Counted from the stretch's first letter, positions 25,479 to 34,001 are shown. The stretch: DNA of 64,000 bases from Nocardioides piscis (GCF_011300215.1 NZ_CP049866.1:1984001-2048000), one strand, 5' to 3'. Notes: generated by a model from the letters alone, not told the origin. Program-made: numbers and translations.

Positions 25479-26492
25479 ATGACCAACCTCCTGACCGCCG
25501 CCCTGCCGGCCACCGCCATAGTTGCGCCCACCCCCGACCTCGACCTGCTGCCCGCCGGACTCACCGACCTCGACACCGCCCGCATCAGCTCGGCCATCGC
25601 GGCCGCCCGCACCGAGTCCACCCGCCGCCTCTACGCCCTGGTCTGGGCGCAATGGGAACGCTGGTGCGCCGCGCGCGGGATCGGTGCACTGCCCGCTGAC
25701 CCGCTCGCGCTGTGCGCCTACCTCACCGAGCGCGCCGAAGCCGGCAAGGCCACCGGCACCCTCGACATGGCCTGCACCGTCATCCGGCACGTCCACCGCA
25801 CCTGCGGCATCACCGACCCGGTCGACTCCGAGGCCGTCCGCCAGGTACGGCGCGGGCTGCGCCGCACCCACGGTGCCGCACCACGCCGACTCGCTCGGCC
25901 GCTCTCGGTGCAGGAGATCCGCCAGATCGTCGGCTGCATCGACCGCAGCACACCCATCGGCATTCGCGACGCCGCGATCATCCTGCTCGGTTTCGCCTCC
26001 GCGATGCGCCGCGCCGAGCTCGTCGCACTCCACCTCGCCGACGTCGAGCACAAGCCCGCCGGCCTGCTGCTCACCATCCGCCAGTCCAAGACCGACCAAG
26101 AAGGACACGGCCAGAGCGTCGCCGTCGCCCACGGCCAACACGCCCTCACCGACCCAGTCGCCGCCCTCAACGCCTGGCGAGCCGTACGCGGCGACGCCCC
26201 CGGCGCCCTGTTCACCCGGATCTGGGCCACCAAGGTCAGCCTGGAACCGCTCTCGGGTCACGTGCCCGCCCGCATGCTCCGCGCCCGAGCCGTTGCCGCC
26301 GGCCTCGACGGCACCCGGATCACCGCCCACTCCCTGCGCGCCGGACACGCCACCACTGCGGCGCTGGCCGGAGTCCCACTGCACCGGATCGCCGCCCAGA
26401 CCCGGCACAAGGACCTCACCGTCCTCGTCAACCGCTACATCCGCCCACTCGAAGCCCTCGCGCACACCTCTAGCAAGCATCTCGGCCTGTGA
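25479..26492 (+). CDS. Tyrosine recombinase (phage-type integrase)
   Basis: Site-specific recombinase of 337 residues. The N-terminal SAM-like DNA-binding half (STRRLYALVWAQWERWCAA) is followed by the catalytic domain. The catalytic set is visible: first Arg in ASAMRRAEL, HSLRAGH, the second His in QTRHKDL, and the Tyr nucleophile in NRYIRP. The ATG is at GCGCCATGACC; the longer upstream frame lacks homology. It is closely similar along its whole length to the recombinase at 56582. No tRNA-like att sequence was seen directly upstream, unlike the other two recombinases here. It opens the metal/sulfur island. Confidence 0.9.
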   Translation: MTNLLTAALPATAIVAPTPDLDLLPAGLTDLDTARISSAIAAARTESTRRLYALVWAQWERWCAARGIGALPADPLALCAYLTERAEAGKATGTLDMACTVIRHVHRTCGITDPVDSEAVRQVRRGLRRTHGAAPRRLARPLSVQEIRQIVGCIDRSTPIGIRDAAIILLGFASAMRRAELVALHLADVEHKPAGLLLTIRQSKTDQEGHGQSVAVAHGQHALTDPVAALNAWRAVRGDAPGALFTRIWATKVSLEPLSGHVPARMLRARAVAAGLDGTRITAHSLRAGHATTAALAGVPLHRIAAQTRHKDLTVLVNRYIRPLEALAHTSSKHLGL

Positions 26493-26552
26493 AGCCCCAC
26501 GGGATCCGGCCGCGCCAGACGACCACCGGCTCGTCCGCCGAGAGCCACCCAC

Positions 26553-26581
26553 TTGACGTCAGACCGCCACCCTCGGATAAC
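26553..26581 (+). promoter_or_regulatory. Promoter of the ArsR-CDF operon
   Basis: TTGACG and GATAAC are separated by 17 bases. The -10 box ends only 8 bases before the ATG of the ArsR-type repressor, which implies a leaderless or nearly leaderless transcript. Auto-repression by the ArsR protein is likely but no clear palindrome was seen here. Confidence 0.55.
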
Positions 26582-26589
26582 ATCGCCGC

Positions 26590-26973
26590 ATGACGATGAA
26601 AGCGACGGGCGCCGAGACCGACGTCCTCGACGAGAGCGCGGCCATGACAGCAGCAGCCTGCCTGTTCCACGGGTTCTCCGACCCGTCCCGGCTGACGATC
26701 GTGCGCCACCTCGCCCTCGGCGAGCACCGCGTGGTGGACCTGACCGATCACCTGGGCCTCGCGCAGTCCACTGTCTCCAAGCACCTCGCCTGCCTCAAGG
26801 ACTGCGGGCTGGTCACCTCCCGACCGGAGGGGCGGGCCTCGATGTGGTCGCTGAACCACACCGACACCGTCCTGGAACTGCTCTCGGCCGCCGAGCGGTT
26901 GCTCGCCGCGACCGGTGATGCCGTGACCCTGTGCCCGAACTTCGGTGCGGCCACCTTGGAGGGCAGTTCGTGA
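26590..26973 (+). CDS. ArsR-family metal repressor, CmtR-like
   Basis: Winged-helix repressor of 127 residues (FHGFSDPSRLTIVRHL, then QSTVSKHLACLKDCGLV). The recognition-helix region carries C-x3-C (HLACLKDC), the position of the Cd/Pb ligands in mycobacterial CmtR. A third cysteine in the C-terminal tail (VTLCPNF) matches the third CmtR ligand. It therefore probably senses soft or borderline metals such as Cd or Pb and controls the two CDF pumps downstream. Its stop overlaps the CDF start (GTGA). Confidence 0.85.
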   Translation: MTMKATGAETDVLDESAAMTAAACLFHGFSDPSRLTIVRHLALGEHRVVDLTDHLGLAQSTVSKHLACLKDCGLVTSRPEGRASMWSLNHTDTVLELLSAAERLLAATGDAVTLCPNFGAATLEGSS

Positions 26974-27764
26974 GCGCCCACGTGCACACCCATCAGGACC
27001 TGGACGTGACCGAGACGGCGCAGTTGGGGCGACGGGCGCAACTGCTCGCCGCCGCCTCGGTGGGCTACAACGTCATCGAGGCGATCATCGCGATCACCGC
27101 CGGCATCGTCGCCGGGTCCGTCGCCCTCGTGGGCTTTGGCCTGGACTCGGTGGTCGAGGTCTCCAGCGGGCTCATCATCTTGTGGCAGTTCCGTCACAAG
27201 CTCCCCGAGTCCCGCGAACAGCAGGCACTGCGGCTGATGGCGTTCTCGTTCTTCGCGCTCGCCGCCTACGTGACGTTCGAATCAGTCCGAGCCCTGACGA
27301 GCGGTCACGACCCGGATCCCTCTCCGGTCGGCATCGGGCTCGCAGCCGCCTCGTTGGTGATCATGCCGTTCCTGTCCTGGGCGCAGCGCCGCACCGGCAA
27401 GGCCCTGGGGTCCAACGCTGTCGTCGCCGACTCCACCCAGACGTTGCTGTGCACCTACCTGTCCGCCGTGCTGCTCGTCGGCCTGGTCCTCAACGCGACA
27501 CTCGGCTGGTCCTGGGCTGACCCGATCGCCGGGCTGGTCATCGCCGCCGTCGCGGTCAAGGAAGGACTCGAGGCCTGGCGCGGCGAGGGCTGCTGCGCGC
27601 CCACCGGCACGAGCACCCCCGACGCCGCCGCCGCCGCCGACGCCGACGCCGAAGCCGCCGCCGGCGCCGATGCCGATGCCGGCTGCGGCGATGGCTGCTG
27701 CACCCCTGCCCCGGACGGCCCGGTGCTCATGTCCCTCGGCGAGCTCAAGAAGGACAGTCGCTGA
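26970..27764 (+). CDS. CDF-type cation efflux protein with Cys-rich tail
   Basis: A 264-residue cation-diffusion-facilitator-like membrane protein with about six TM helices. Metal-site positions appear in GFGLDSVVEVSSG and VVADSTQTLL. The C-terminus is odd: a low-complexity Ala/Asp run flanked by two double-cysteine clusters (GEGCCAPTG and GCGDGCCTP), plausible metal-binding tails. The GTG start overlaps the ArsR stop by 4 bases, and its TGA overlaps the next gene (TGATG). It exports metal under CmtR-like control; the exact ion is unproven. Confidence 0.85.
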   Translation: MSAHVHTHQDLDVTETAQLGRRAQLLAAASVGYNVIEAIIAITAGIVAGSVALVGFGLDSVVEVSSGLIILWQFRHKLPESREQQALRLMAFSFFALAAYVTFESVRALTSGHDPDPSPVGIGLAAASLVIMPFLSWAQRRTGKALGSNAVVADSTQTLLCTYLSAVLLVGLVLNATLGWSWADPIAGLVIAAVAVKEGLEAWRGEGCCAPTGTSTPDAAAAADADAEAAAGADADAGCGDGCCTPAPDGPVLMSLGELKKDSR

Positions 27765-28681
27765 TGGGCGCAGGGCACGGACACGCCCACGCTGCGCCCG
27801 CCGGACATGCCGGTGGTCGCTACCGGACCCGACTGGCTGCGGCGTTCGCGCTTGTTGCCGGGTTCTTCGTCGTCGAGCTTGTCACCGGGATCGCGTCGGG
27901 CTCTCTCGCGCTTATCTCCGATGCCGGGCACATGGCCGCCGACGTAGTTGCCCTCGGTGCGGCCCTGGTCGCCACCAAGATCGCCACCCGACCCGACTCC
28001 ACCGGACGCCGCACCTACGGCTCCTATCGTGCCGAGGTGTTCGCCTCTGGCCTCACCGTCCTGATCATGCTGGGCGTCGCCGCCTACGTCGTGATCGAAG
28101 CGATCAGCCGGATCAGCGGCGAACCCGACGTCGCCTCGACCCCGATGCTTGTGGTCGGTGCCCTCGGCCTGGCGATCAACATCGCCTGCATGCTTCTGCT
28201 GCGGGCCGGATCCCAGGAGTCCCTCAACGTCAAGGGCGCCTACTTCGAGGTCGTCGCCGACGCCGCGGGCAGCGTCGGTGTGATCATCGCCGGTGTGCTG
28301 GTCACCCTGACCGGCAACGGACTGGGGGACACCCTGGTCGCTCTCGCCATCGGCATCTTCGTCGCCGTCCGCGCCGTCGTGCTCGGCCGCCAGGTCCTCG
28401 CCGTACTCGGCCAGCACATCCCCGAAGGCATGACGCTCGCAGAGGTCGTCGATGACCTGGAGTCGGTTCCGGGCGTCAGCGACATCCACGACCTGCACAT
28501 CTGGACCCTCACTTCGGGGATGAACGTCGCCACGGCCCACCTCGTCGTCGGCGACGGCGCCGCCGCCCAGGAGGTGCTTGCCGCGGCGCATCGTGTCCTC
28601 GCTGAGCGCCATCACATCGAGCACGCCACCCTCCAGGTCGAGGAAACGCCCACCAATCGATGCCACGAGGTGAACTGGTGA
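27764..28681 (+). CDS. CDF zinc/cadmium efflux transporter (CzcD-like)
   Basis: Typical 305-residue CDF antiporter. It has an N-terminal His-rich stretch (GHGHAHAAPAGHAGG) and six TM helices. The paired metal motifs are SDAGHMAADV (helix II) and FEVVADAAGSVG (helix V). A C-terminal cytoplasmic domain (VSDIHDLHIWTLTSGMNVATAH) follows. It is the second pump of the ArsR operon, coupled by TGATG upstream and GTGA downstream. It likely exports Zn(II) or Cd(II) in exchange for protons. Confidence 0.92.
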   Translation: MGAGHGHAHAAPAGHAGGRYRTRLAAAFALVAGFFVVELVTGIASGSLALISDAGHMAADVVALGAALVATKIATRPDSTGRRTYGSYRAEVFASGLTVLIMLGVAAYVVIEAISRISGEPDVASTPMLVVGALGLAINIACMLLLRAGSQESLNVKGAYFEVVADAAGSVGVIIAGVLVTLTGNGLGDTLVALAIGIFVAVRAVVLGRQVLAVLGQHIPEGMTLAEVVDDLESVPGVSDIHDLHIWTLTSGMNVATAHLVVGDGAAAQEVLAAAHRVLAERHHIEHATLQVEETPTNRCHEVNW

Positions 28682-29151
28682 CCGAGCCGCCAACGACGTC
28701 TCGCCGTCGCCCGGTCCCGCCCGTCGCAGTCCTCGGCGCGGCCGCAGCCGCCCAACACCTGCTCTCACGCAAACACCGACACATCGGGGCGGCCCGAGGG
28801 CTCGCGGGCGGTGCTCTGGCACTGGCCGCAGGCGGGTTCATCGCCGGATCGGTCCGCGAGTTCCGGCGCGCCCAGACCACCGTCAACCCCGTCGCACCCG
28901 ACAAGGCAACATCCCTCGTAACCGGCGGCCCTCACCAAAGGTCGCGGAATCCGATGTACGTCGGGATGGCTGGACTGCTCCTGGCACATGCGGTGACCCG
29001 GGGAAACTGGGTCGCAGGCTTGCCGGTCCTCGGGTTCGTCGCGGTCATCGACCGCGTCCAGATACCCGCCGAAGAAGCAGCCATGGCCGAGCTCTTCGGT
29101 CACGACTACGCCGAGTATGCCGCCCGAGCACCCCGATGGCTCAGCTTCTGA
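28678..29151 (+). CDS. Isoprenylcysteine-methyltransferase-like membrane methyltransferase
   Basis: A 157-residue membrane protein with the ICMT/PEMT-type signature: VTGGPHQRSRNPMYVG then EEAAMAELFGHDYAEYAARAPRW. The RNPMY-VG and E-x-x-x-x-x-x-F-G-x-x-Y segments form the SAM site of this superfamily. GTG 28678 overlaps the CDF stop (GTGA), so it is the fourth gene of the ArsR operon. The substrate is not known. Confidence 0.8.
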   Translation: MTEPPTTSRRRPVPPVAVLGAAAAAQHLLSRKHRHIGAARGLAGGALALAAGGFIAGSVREFRRAQTTVNPVAPDKATSLVTGGPHQRSRNPMYVGMAGLLLAHAVTRGNWVAGLPVLGFVAVIDRVQIPAEEAAMAELFGHDYAEYAARAPRWLSF

Positions 29152-29191
29152 TCTCCATCCTCCGCTCGCACGCACGAAGGAAGCCATCTGT

Positions 29192-29761
29192 ATGAAGAGC
29201 CGCCCGTACGCAGCCCTCGCACTCGCCACACTCATCGCACTGAGTGGTTGCGCCAACGACACCGATCCCATTGACCCCAGCTCAGATTCGTTGATGTCGA
29301 AACCCGGCTCCAATGGTGCTGCGACTGTCGACGACACCTCGATGCCGCCGTGGTCGGTGCCTACCGATGTGTCCGCTCGCGTGGCAGCCGCCGGACTTGA
29401 CCTGGGCCCGATGGGGACCGCCGAGCACTACCACCCGCAGCTGCGCATCATCATCGACGGCGCCGACGTCCCGGTTCCGTCCAACATCGGAGTCGACCCC
29501 GCCACCGGTGCGATGTCGGCGCTTCACACCCACGAGGGCGATGGAACCATCCATATTGAGGCCGACTCCGTGGGTGAGGTGTTCACCCTCGGTCAACTCT
29601 TCACCCAGTGGGGCGTGGACCTGACACGACAGCAGATCGGCGGCGTCCGTGCGGAGCCCGGGCAACAGGTCCAGCTCACCAGCAATGGCGCCGACGTCAC
29701 GGGAGACCCGGCCGAACTCCGCCTGGAGCCGAACCAACAGATCATCCTGACGCTTCGCTGA
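29192..29761 (+). CDS. Histidine-rich secreted lipoprotein
   Basis: No named family recognised. The 189-residue protein has a lipoprotein signal (LATLIALSGC, Cys23). Its mature domain has several histidines in conserved-looking blocks (AEHYHPQLRIIIDG, SALHTHEGDGTIHIEA). The HxH spacing suggests metal or redox binding outside the membrane. It follows the methyltransferase by 40 bases, with GAAGGAAG as ribosome site. It may end the same operon. Confidence 0.75.
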   Translation: MKSRPYAALALATLIALSGCANDTDPIDPSSDSLMSKPGSNGAATVDDTSMPPWSVPTDVSARVAAAGLDLGPMGTAEHYHPQLRIIIDGADVPVPSNIGVDPATGAMSALHTHEGDGTIHIEADSVGEVFTLGQLFTQWGVDLTRQQIGGVRAEPGQQVQLTSNGADVTGDPAELRLEPNQQIILTLR

Positions 29762-29847
29762 CTGCCGGGTTCCTCGTGGAGGCGTCCGAACGGCTCAAGG
29801 TCGGAATCAGGTGCCTGTGCGCCACCAGGCCGGCAGGGGACTAGCTG

Positions 29848-29881
29848 CTACGTCATTCCAACGATCCATGGAATGACGTAG
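29848..29881. promoter_or_regulatory. Perfect 13-bp palindrome, operator of MBL-rhodanese operon
   Basis: CTACGTCATTCCA and its exact complement TGGAATGACGTAG are separated by eight bases. The palindrome ends 10 bases before the ATG of the MBL-rhodanese gene. It is the natural operator for the ArsR-rhodanese regulator encoded at the end of the same operon. The closeness to the start suggests a leaderless transcript. Confidence 0.7.
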
Positions 29882-29891
29882 AGTGCGTGTC

Positions 29892-31247
29892 ATGAGCTTC
29901 TCCATCACCCCGGTCGTCGATAAGGGCCTCGGCAACTCCGCCTACCTGGTGGACCTTGCCGACGGTCGCGCGCTTGCCGTCGATGCCAGCCGGGACCTGC
30001 GCGCGTTGCGTGCCGAGGCCGATCGTCGGGGCCTTCGGATCGCGTACGCCGCCGACACCCACCTGCATGCCGACTTCCTCACCGGTGCGGTCCAGCTGGC
30101 CGCTGACGACGGCGCCACGGTGCTCGCGTCACGCGCCGGCGACAGGTTGTTCCCGCACCGGGGCCTGACGGACGGAGACGAGGTCGACCTCGGCGGGCTC
30201 CGACTGCGGACGCTGGCCACCCCGGGCCACACCCACGAGCACATCGCCTTCGAGTTGCTCGACGACCGACGAACCCTCGGCGTCTTCACCGGTGGCTCTT
30301 TGATCGTCGGCTCGGCGGCACGGACCGATCTGGTCTCACCTGATCGGACCGAGGAGCTCGCCCGTGCCCAGTACCGCTCCCTGCGCCGTCTTGCTGAGCT
30401 CGACGACGACGTCGCGGTCTGGCCGACCCACGGCGCCGGTTCGTTCTGCTCGGCACCTCCGGGCTCGGAGCGGACCACGACCATCGGCGCCGAACGGGCC
30501 ACCAACTCCCTGCTTCGTGCGGACTCCGAGGACACCTTCGTCAAGCAGCTGCTCGATTCCCTGGGCAGCTTCCCGCCGTACTTCCTGACCCTCGGCGAGA
30601 TCAACCGCCGCGGCCCGGAACTCGTGAAGGGCGAGAACTTTCCCGTCCTCACCGCCGACGAGGTGGTCCGGCTGCGCGCGAGCGGCGCACAGGTCGTCGA
30701 CGTCCGCCCGGTCCGGGATTTCGCTGACGCCCATGTGCCGGGCTCGGTGTCGATCCCGCTGCGACCGGTGTTCGCCACCTGGCTCGGCTGGCTCGTCGAT
30801 GCCGGCACGCCGATCGTCATCGTTCGCGACGCCGACCAGGACCCGGGCGAGATCCTCTGGCAGGCCCGCAAAGTGGGCTACGACCAGATCGTCGGGGAAC
30901 TCGACGGTGGCGTCGCTGCCTGGATCGCCGCCGGAGAGCCCACCGGCTCCATCCCGGTGGCGGGCGTGGAGGCGCTCGACGGTGCCCGCGTCCTCGACAT
31001 CCGTCAGCACAACGAGTACCGCGCGGGTCACCTGCCCGGCGCCGAGCACCTCGAACTCGGCGCGTTGATCGACCATGCCAGGGACGTCCCGAACGAGCCG
31101 CTGGTGGTGATGTGCGGCCACGGCGAACGTGCGATGAGCGCCGCCAGCATGCTGGCCCGCGCCGGCCGCCGTGACATCACCGTCCTCGAGGGTGGACCCG
31201 ACGACTGGGTCGACCAGACCGGCAACGCGCTGGAGGTCGGCCCGTGA
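29892..31247 (+). CDS. MBL-fold/double-rhodanese fusion (persulfide dioxygenase-like)
   Basis: A 451-residue fusion of a metallo-beta-lactamase-like domain (1-240) with two rhodanese domains, the layout of sulfur-handling ETHE1/CstB-type proteins. The MBL motif reads THLHADF instead of THLHADH, and TPGHTHEH is intact. The usual TGDxL aspartate is glycine (TGGSL), so one metal ligand is missing. The first rhodanese domain lacks the active Cys (IVIVRDADQDPG), while the second keeps it (VVMCGHGERA). It begins an operon with an MFS gene, an ArsR-rhodanese regulator and DsrE. The role is probably sulfane-sulfur removal, but the ligand loss makes the activity uncertain. Confidence 0.85.
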   Translation: MSFSITPVVDKGLGNSAYLVDLADGRALAVDASRDLRALRAEADRRGLRIAYAADTHLHADFLTGAVQLAADDGATVLASRAGDRLFPHRGLTDGDEVDLGGLRLRTLATPGHTHEHIAFELLDDRRTLGVFTGGSLIVGSAARTDLVSPDRTEELARAQYRSLRRLAELDDDVAVWPTHGAGSFCSAPPGSERTTTIGAERATNSLLRADSEDTFVKQLLDSLGSFPPYFLTLGEINRRGPELVKGENFPVLTADEVVRLRASGAQVVDVRPVRDFADAHVPGSVSIPLRPVFATWLGWLVDAGTPIVIVRDADQDPGEILWQARKVGYDQIVGELDGGVAAWIAAGEPTGSIPVAGVEALDGARVLDIRQHNEYRAGHLPGAEHLELGALIDHARDVPNEPLVVMCGHGERAMSAASMLARAGRRDITVLEGGPDDWVDQTGNALEVGP

Positions 31248-32557
31248 ACGCCACCGCCGAGGCCACCGGCACCGGTCGTGGCATCGAGCTGGGACTGCGG
31301 CAGAACGCCGCCCAGTTCACGCTGCTGGTCGTGGTCAACGCCCTGGTCGGGGGCATGCTGGGCCAGGAGCGGACGGTGCTCCCGCTTCTCGGCAAGCAGG
31401 AGTTCGGCCTCACCGCCTACACCGCCGGGCTGAGCTTCATCCTGGCCTTCGGCATCGCCAAGGCCGCCACGAACTACTTCGCCGGCGCCTGGATGGACCG
31501 GTTCGGTCGCAAGCCCGTCCTGGTGGCTGGCTGGCTGATCGCCGTGCCGGTGCCGTTCATGCTGATCTGGGCGCCCTCGTGGACGTGGATCATCGTCGCC
31601 AACGTGCTGCTGGGAGTCAGCCAGGGCCTGACCTGGTCGACCACCGTGGTGATGAAGATCGACCTGGTCGGCCCGGCGCGACGAGGCCTGGCGATGGGCT
31701 TCAACGAGGCCGCCGGCTACGGCGCCGTTGCGGTCACGGCGCTCGCCACCGGCTACCTGGCCGAGACCTACGGCCTGCGTCCCGAGCCGTTCTTCCTCGG
31801 CATCGCCTTCGCCGCCCTCGGCCTGGGGTTGTCGACCCTGGTGGTCCGGGAGACTCGCGAGCACGCCCGCCTCGAGGCGGCCGGGCACGTGGCCCGCGCC
31901 GACGGCAAGCACGACCACCTGCACGGTGAGCTGAGCAACGGCCAGGTGTTCGTGCAGACCAGCTTCAAGGAGCCCGCGCTGTCCTCGGCGAGCCAGGCCG
32001 GACTCGTCAACAACCTCAACGACGGCCTCGCCTGGGGGCTGTTCCCGATCCTGTTCGCCGCTGCTGGCCTGTCGGTCGGGAAGATCGGCATCCTGGCGGC
32101 CCTCTACCCGGCGGTGTGGGGAGTGGGGCAGTTGTTCACCGGCGCCATGTCCGACCGGTGGGGGCGGAAGTGGCTGATCGCCTCGGGCATGTGGCTGCAG
32201 GCTCTCGCCCTCGGACTGATTGCGCTGGCCGACTCGTTCCCGGTCTGGGCCGTCGCGGCGGTGCTGCTCGGCGCCGGGACGGCGATGGTCTACCCGACCC
32301 TGCTCGCGTCGATCGGCGATGTGGCGCATCCGGCCTGGCGGGCCCGCTCGGTCGGGGTCTACCGGCTCTGGCGAGACGGGGGCTTCGCGGTCGGGGCGCT
32401 GCTCGCCGGCATCGTGGCCGACCTCCTGGGAGTCCACGCCGCGGTGTGGGCAGTCGCCGTGCTCACCGCGATCTCTGGCCTTGTGGTGGCCCTACGCATG
32501 TACGAGACCCACCACCGACCCGTGATGGCCGAGCAGGAGGTGGCCAGCGATGAGTGA
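31244..32557 (+). CDS. MFS transporter of the sulfur operon
   Basis: A 437-residue, 12-TM major facilitator protein. The loop 2-3 motif GAWMDRFGRKPVL and its repeat in the second half (GAMSDRWGRKWLI) are both present. GTG 31244 overlaps the previous stop (GTGA), and the end overlaps the next gene by 8 bases, so it is co-translated with the rhodanese genes. It may export or import a sulfur compound. Substrate unknown. Confidence 0.87.
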   Translation: MNATAEATGTGRGIELGLRQNAAQFTLLVVVNALVGGMLGQERTVLPLLGKQEFGLTAYTAGLSFILAFGIAKAATNYFAGAWMDRFGRKPVLVAGWLIAVPVPFMLIWAPSWTWIIVANVLLGVSQGLTWSTTVVMKIDLVGPARRGLAMGFNEAAGYGAVAVTALATGYLAETYGLRPEPFFLGIAFAALGLGLSTLVVRETREHARLEAAGHVARADGKHDHLHGELSNGQVFVQTSFKEPALSSASQAGLVNNLNDGLAWGLFPILFAAAGLSVGKIGILAALYPAVWGVGQLFTGAMSDRWGRKWLIASGMWLQALALGLIALADSFPVWAVAAVLLGAGTAMVYPTLLASIGDVAHPAWRARSVGVYRLWRDGGFAVGALLAGIVADLLGVHAAVWAVAVLTAISGLVVALRMYETHHRPVMAEQEVASDE

Positions 32558-33215
32558 CCGATCCAGCAAGGAAGCCTTGTTCGCCGAGTTCGCCGCCGTC
32601 GGCAAGGTCCTCGGCAACCCCAAGCGACTCGAACTCCTCGACCTGCTCGCCCAAGGCCCTCGTAGCGTGGAGGAGCTCGCAGACACGGCGTCCCTGGGGA
32701 TGAGCACCTGCTCCGCGCACCTGCAGACCCTGCGGGAAGCAGGCCTCATCGAGCCCCGCCGCGAGGGCAAACGGATCTACTACTCGCTCAGCGGTGACGA
32801 CGTCGCCGCCCTCTGGGCACACCTGCGTCGGGTCGCGCAGATCCACCGCCCCCACACTGAGTTGGCCCGTCGCACCTACCTCGGCCCCGAGGACACCGAA
32901 GCCGTCGACACCGAGGAACTGCTGCGTCGGCTCGATGCCGGTGACGCCGTTGTGATCGACGTTCGTCCCACTCCGGAGTACGCCGCCGGCCATCTGCCCG
33001 GCGCGATCCACATCCCCTTGGAGGAACTGGCCACCAGGTTGTCCGAGCTGCCCAGCGACCGGGAGATCGTGGCCTACTGCCGCGGCCAGTACTGCGTGCT
33101 GGCCCACGACGCCGTCCGACTTCTGGCCGCCCACGGTCTGACCGCGCGACGGGCCGCCCAGGGGATCTTGGAGTGGAAGCTGGCCGGGATGCCGGTCGCC
33201 ACAGGCGCCGCCTGA
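32550..33215 (+). CDS. ArsR-rhodanese fusion regulator
   Basis: A 221-residue protein. The N-terminal ArsR winged helix (GNPKRLELLDLLAQGP; TCSAHLQTLREAGLI) is joined to a C-terminal rhodanese domain with active cysteines (VAYCRGQYCVLAHDAV). Such fusions are thought to sense reactive sulfur through the rhodanese Cys and release DNA. It probably acts at the 13-bp palindrome upstream of the operon. A Cys in the HTH (MSTCSAHL) could also be redox active. Confidence 0.9.
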   Translation: MSDRSSKEALFAEFAAVGKVLGNPKRLELLDLLAQGPRSVEELADTASLGMSTCSAHLQTLREAGLIEPRREGKRIYYSLSGDDVAALWAHLRRVAQIHRPHTELARRTYLGPEDTEAVDTEELLRRLDAGDAVVIDVRPTPEYAAGHLPGAIHIPLEELATRLSELPSDREIVAYCRGQYCVLAHDAVRLLAAHGLTARRAAQGILEWKLAGMPVATGAA

Positions 33216-33300
33216 GGGTCCTCGGCAAACGGCCATGTGACCCTCCTAGATGTGGCCTTCTTCCCTATGGCTACAGCACAAGGCGCGCGACCATCGGGGT

Positions 33301-33654
33301 ATGAAGAAGGTCCTGCTCATCCTCAACCAGCCCGCCTACGGGGCGGACGAGACCTTCAACGCGATCCGCCTGGCAACCGCGCTGACCAAGCGCGACGACA
33401 CCAACGTCACGGTCTTCCTGATGGGGGACGCGGTGACCTGCGCGATCGCCGGGCAGAAGACCCCGGACGGCTACTACACCCTGGACCGGATGCTGAAGAC
33501 CTTCGCCCGTCATGGCGGGCACATCGCCTGTTGCGGAACCTGCCTGGACGCGCGCGGGCTCACCAAGGAACACCTCATCGAAGAGGCGCCCCGGTCCAAC
33601 ATGGACGAGCTCGCGGCATGGACCGTAGAAGCCGACCAAGTCCTCACCTTCTGA
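33301..33654 (+). CDS. DsrE-family sulfur-carrier-like protein
   Basis: A 117-residue DsrE/DsrF-fold protein (KKVLLILNQPAYGADETFNA, then TVFLMGDAVTCAIAG). A C-terminal cysteine cluster HIACCGTCLDARG may bind persulfide. It follows the ArsR-rhodanese gene by 85 bases and fits a sulfur-relay role with the rhodaneses. Starting at ATG 33301 places the first beta strand at the N-terminus. Confidence 0.88.
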   Translation: MKKVLLILNQPAYGADETFNAIRLATALTKRDDTNVTVFLMGDAVTCAIAGQKTPDGYYTLDRMLKTFARHGGHIACCGTCLDARGLTKEHLIEEAPRSNMDELAAWTVEADQVLTF

Positions 33655-33722
33655 ACCCGGTCGTCGGCGAGAACAGCGCCGCCCGCCCTATCGATCTTCA
33701 CCCCTAACGAGAGGAGCCACCG

Positions 33723-34001
33723 ATGATGGGCTACGGGTACGGCATGGGCGCTGGAGGCTGGATCGCCATGACCATCTTCTGGGTCGCCCTGATTACCCTG
33801 ATCATCTGGACCATCTCCCGCGCCCTGCTCAGCGGGAATGCCTGGGGCCGCGACTCCACGCCGCCGCAAGACAACGGGGCAGACAGCGCCGAGGACATCC
33901 TGGACCGCCGCTTCGCGGCCGGGGAACTGGACGAAGAGACCTACCGGTCAATGCGAACCACCCTGCGCACTTCACGGGCCGGCCAGAACGAGCCCCGGTG
34001 A
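33723..34001 (+). CDS. SHOCT-domain small membrane protein
   Basis: A 92-residue protein: a Gly/Tyr/Met-rich start, one TM helix (IAMTIFWVALITLIIWTI), then a SHOCT-like segment (DILDRRFAAGELDEETYRSM). SHOCT proteins are often found beside metal-transport genes. Preceded by GAGAGGAG. Its stop overlaps the next gene, so the two are coupled. Confidence 0.85.
   Translation: MMGYGYGMGAGGWIAMTIFWVALITLIIWTISRALLSGNAWGRDSTPPQDNGADSAEDILDRRFAAGELDEETYRSMRTTLRTSRAGQNEPR

Noticed and set aside
25522..26556. Long alternative frame (344 codons) over the first recombinase
   Set aside because: Pro/Ser/Ala/Arg-biased shadow of the recombinase codons with no domain content.
27600..27700. Tandem repeat in DNA coding for the Ala/Asp run
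   Set aside because: It is irregular codon-level low complexity within the CDF gene, not a separate repeat element.
30336..32437. Long minus-strand frames opposite the MBL-rhodanese and MFS genes
   Set aside because: Composition is that of antisense GC-rich codons and no motif is present.
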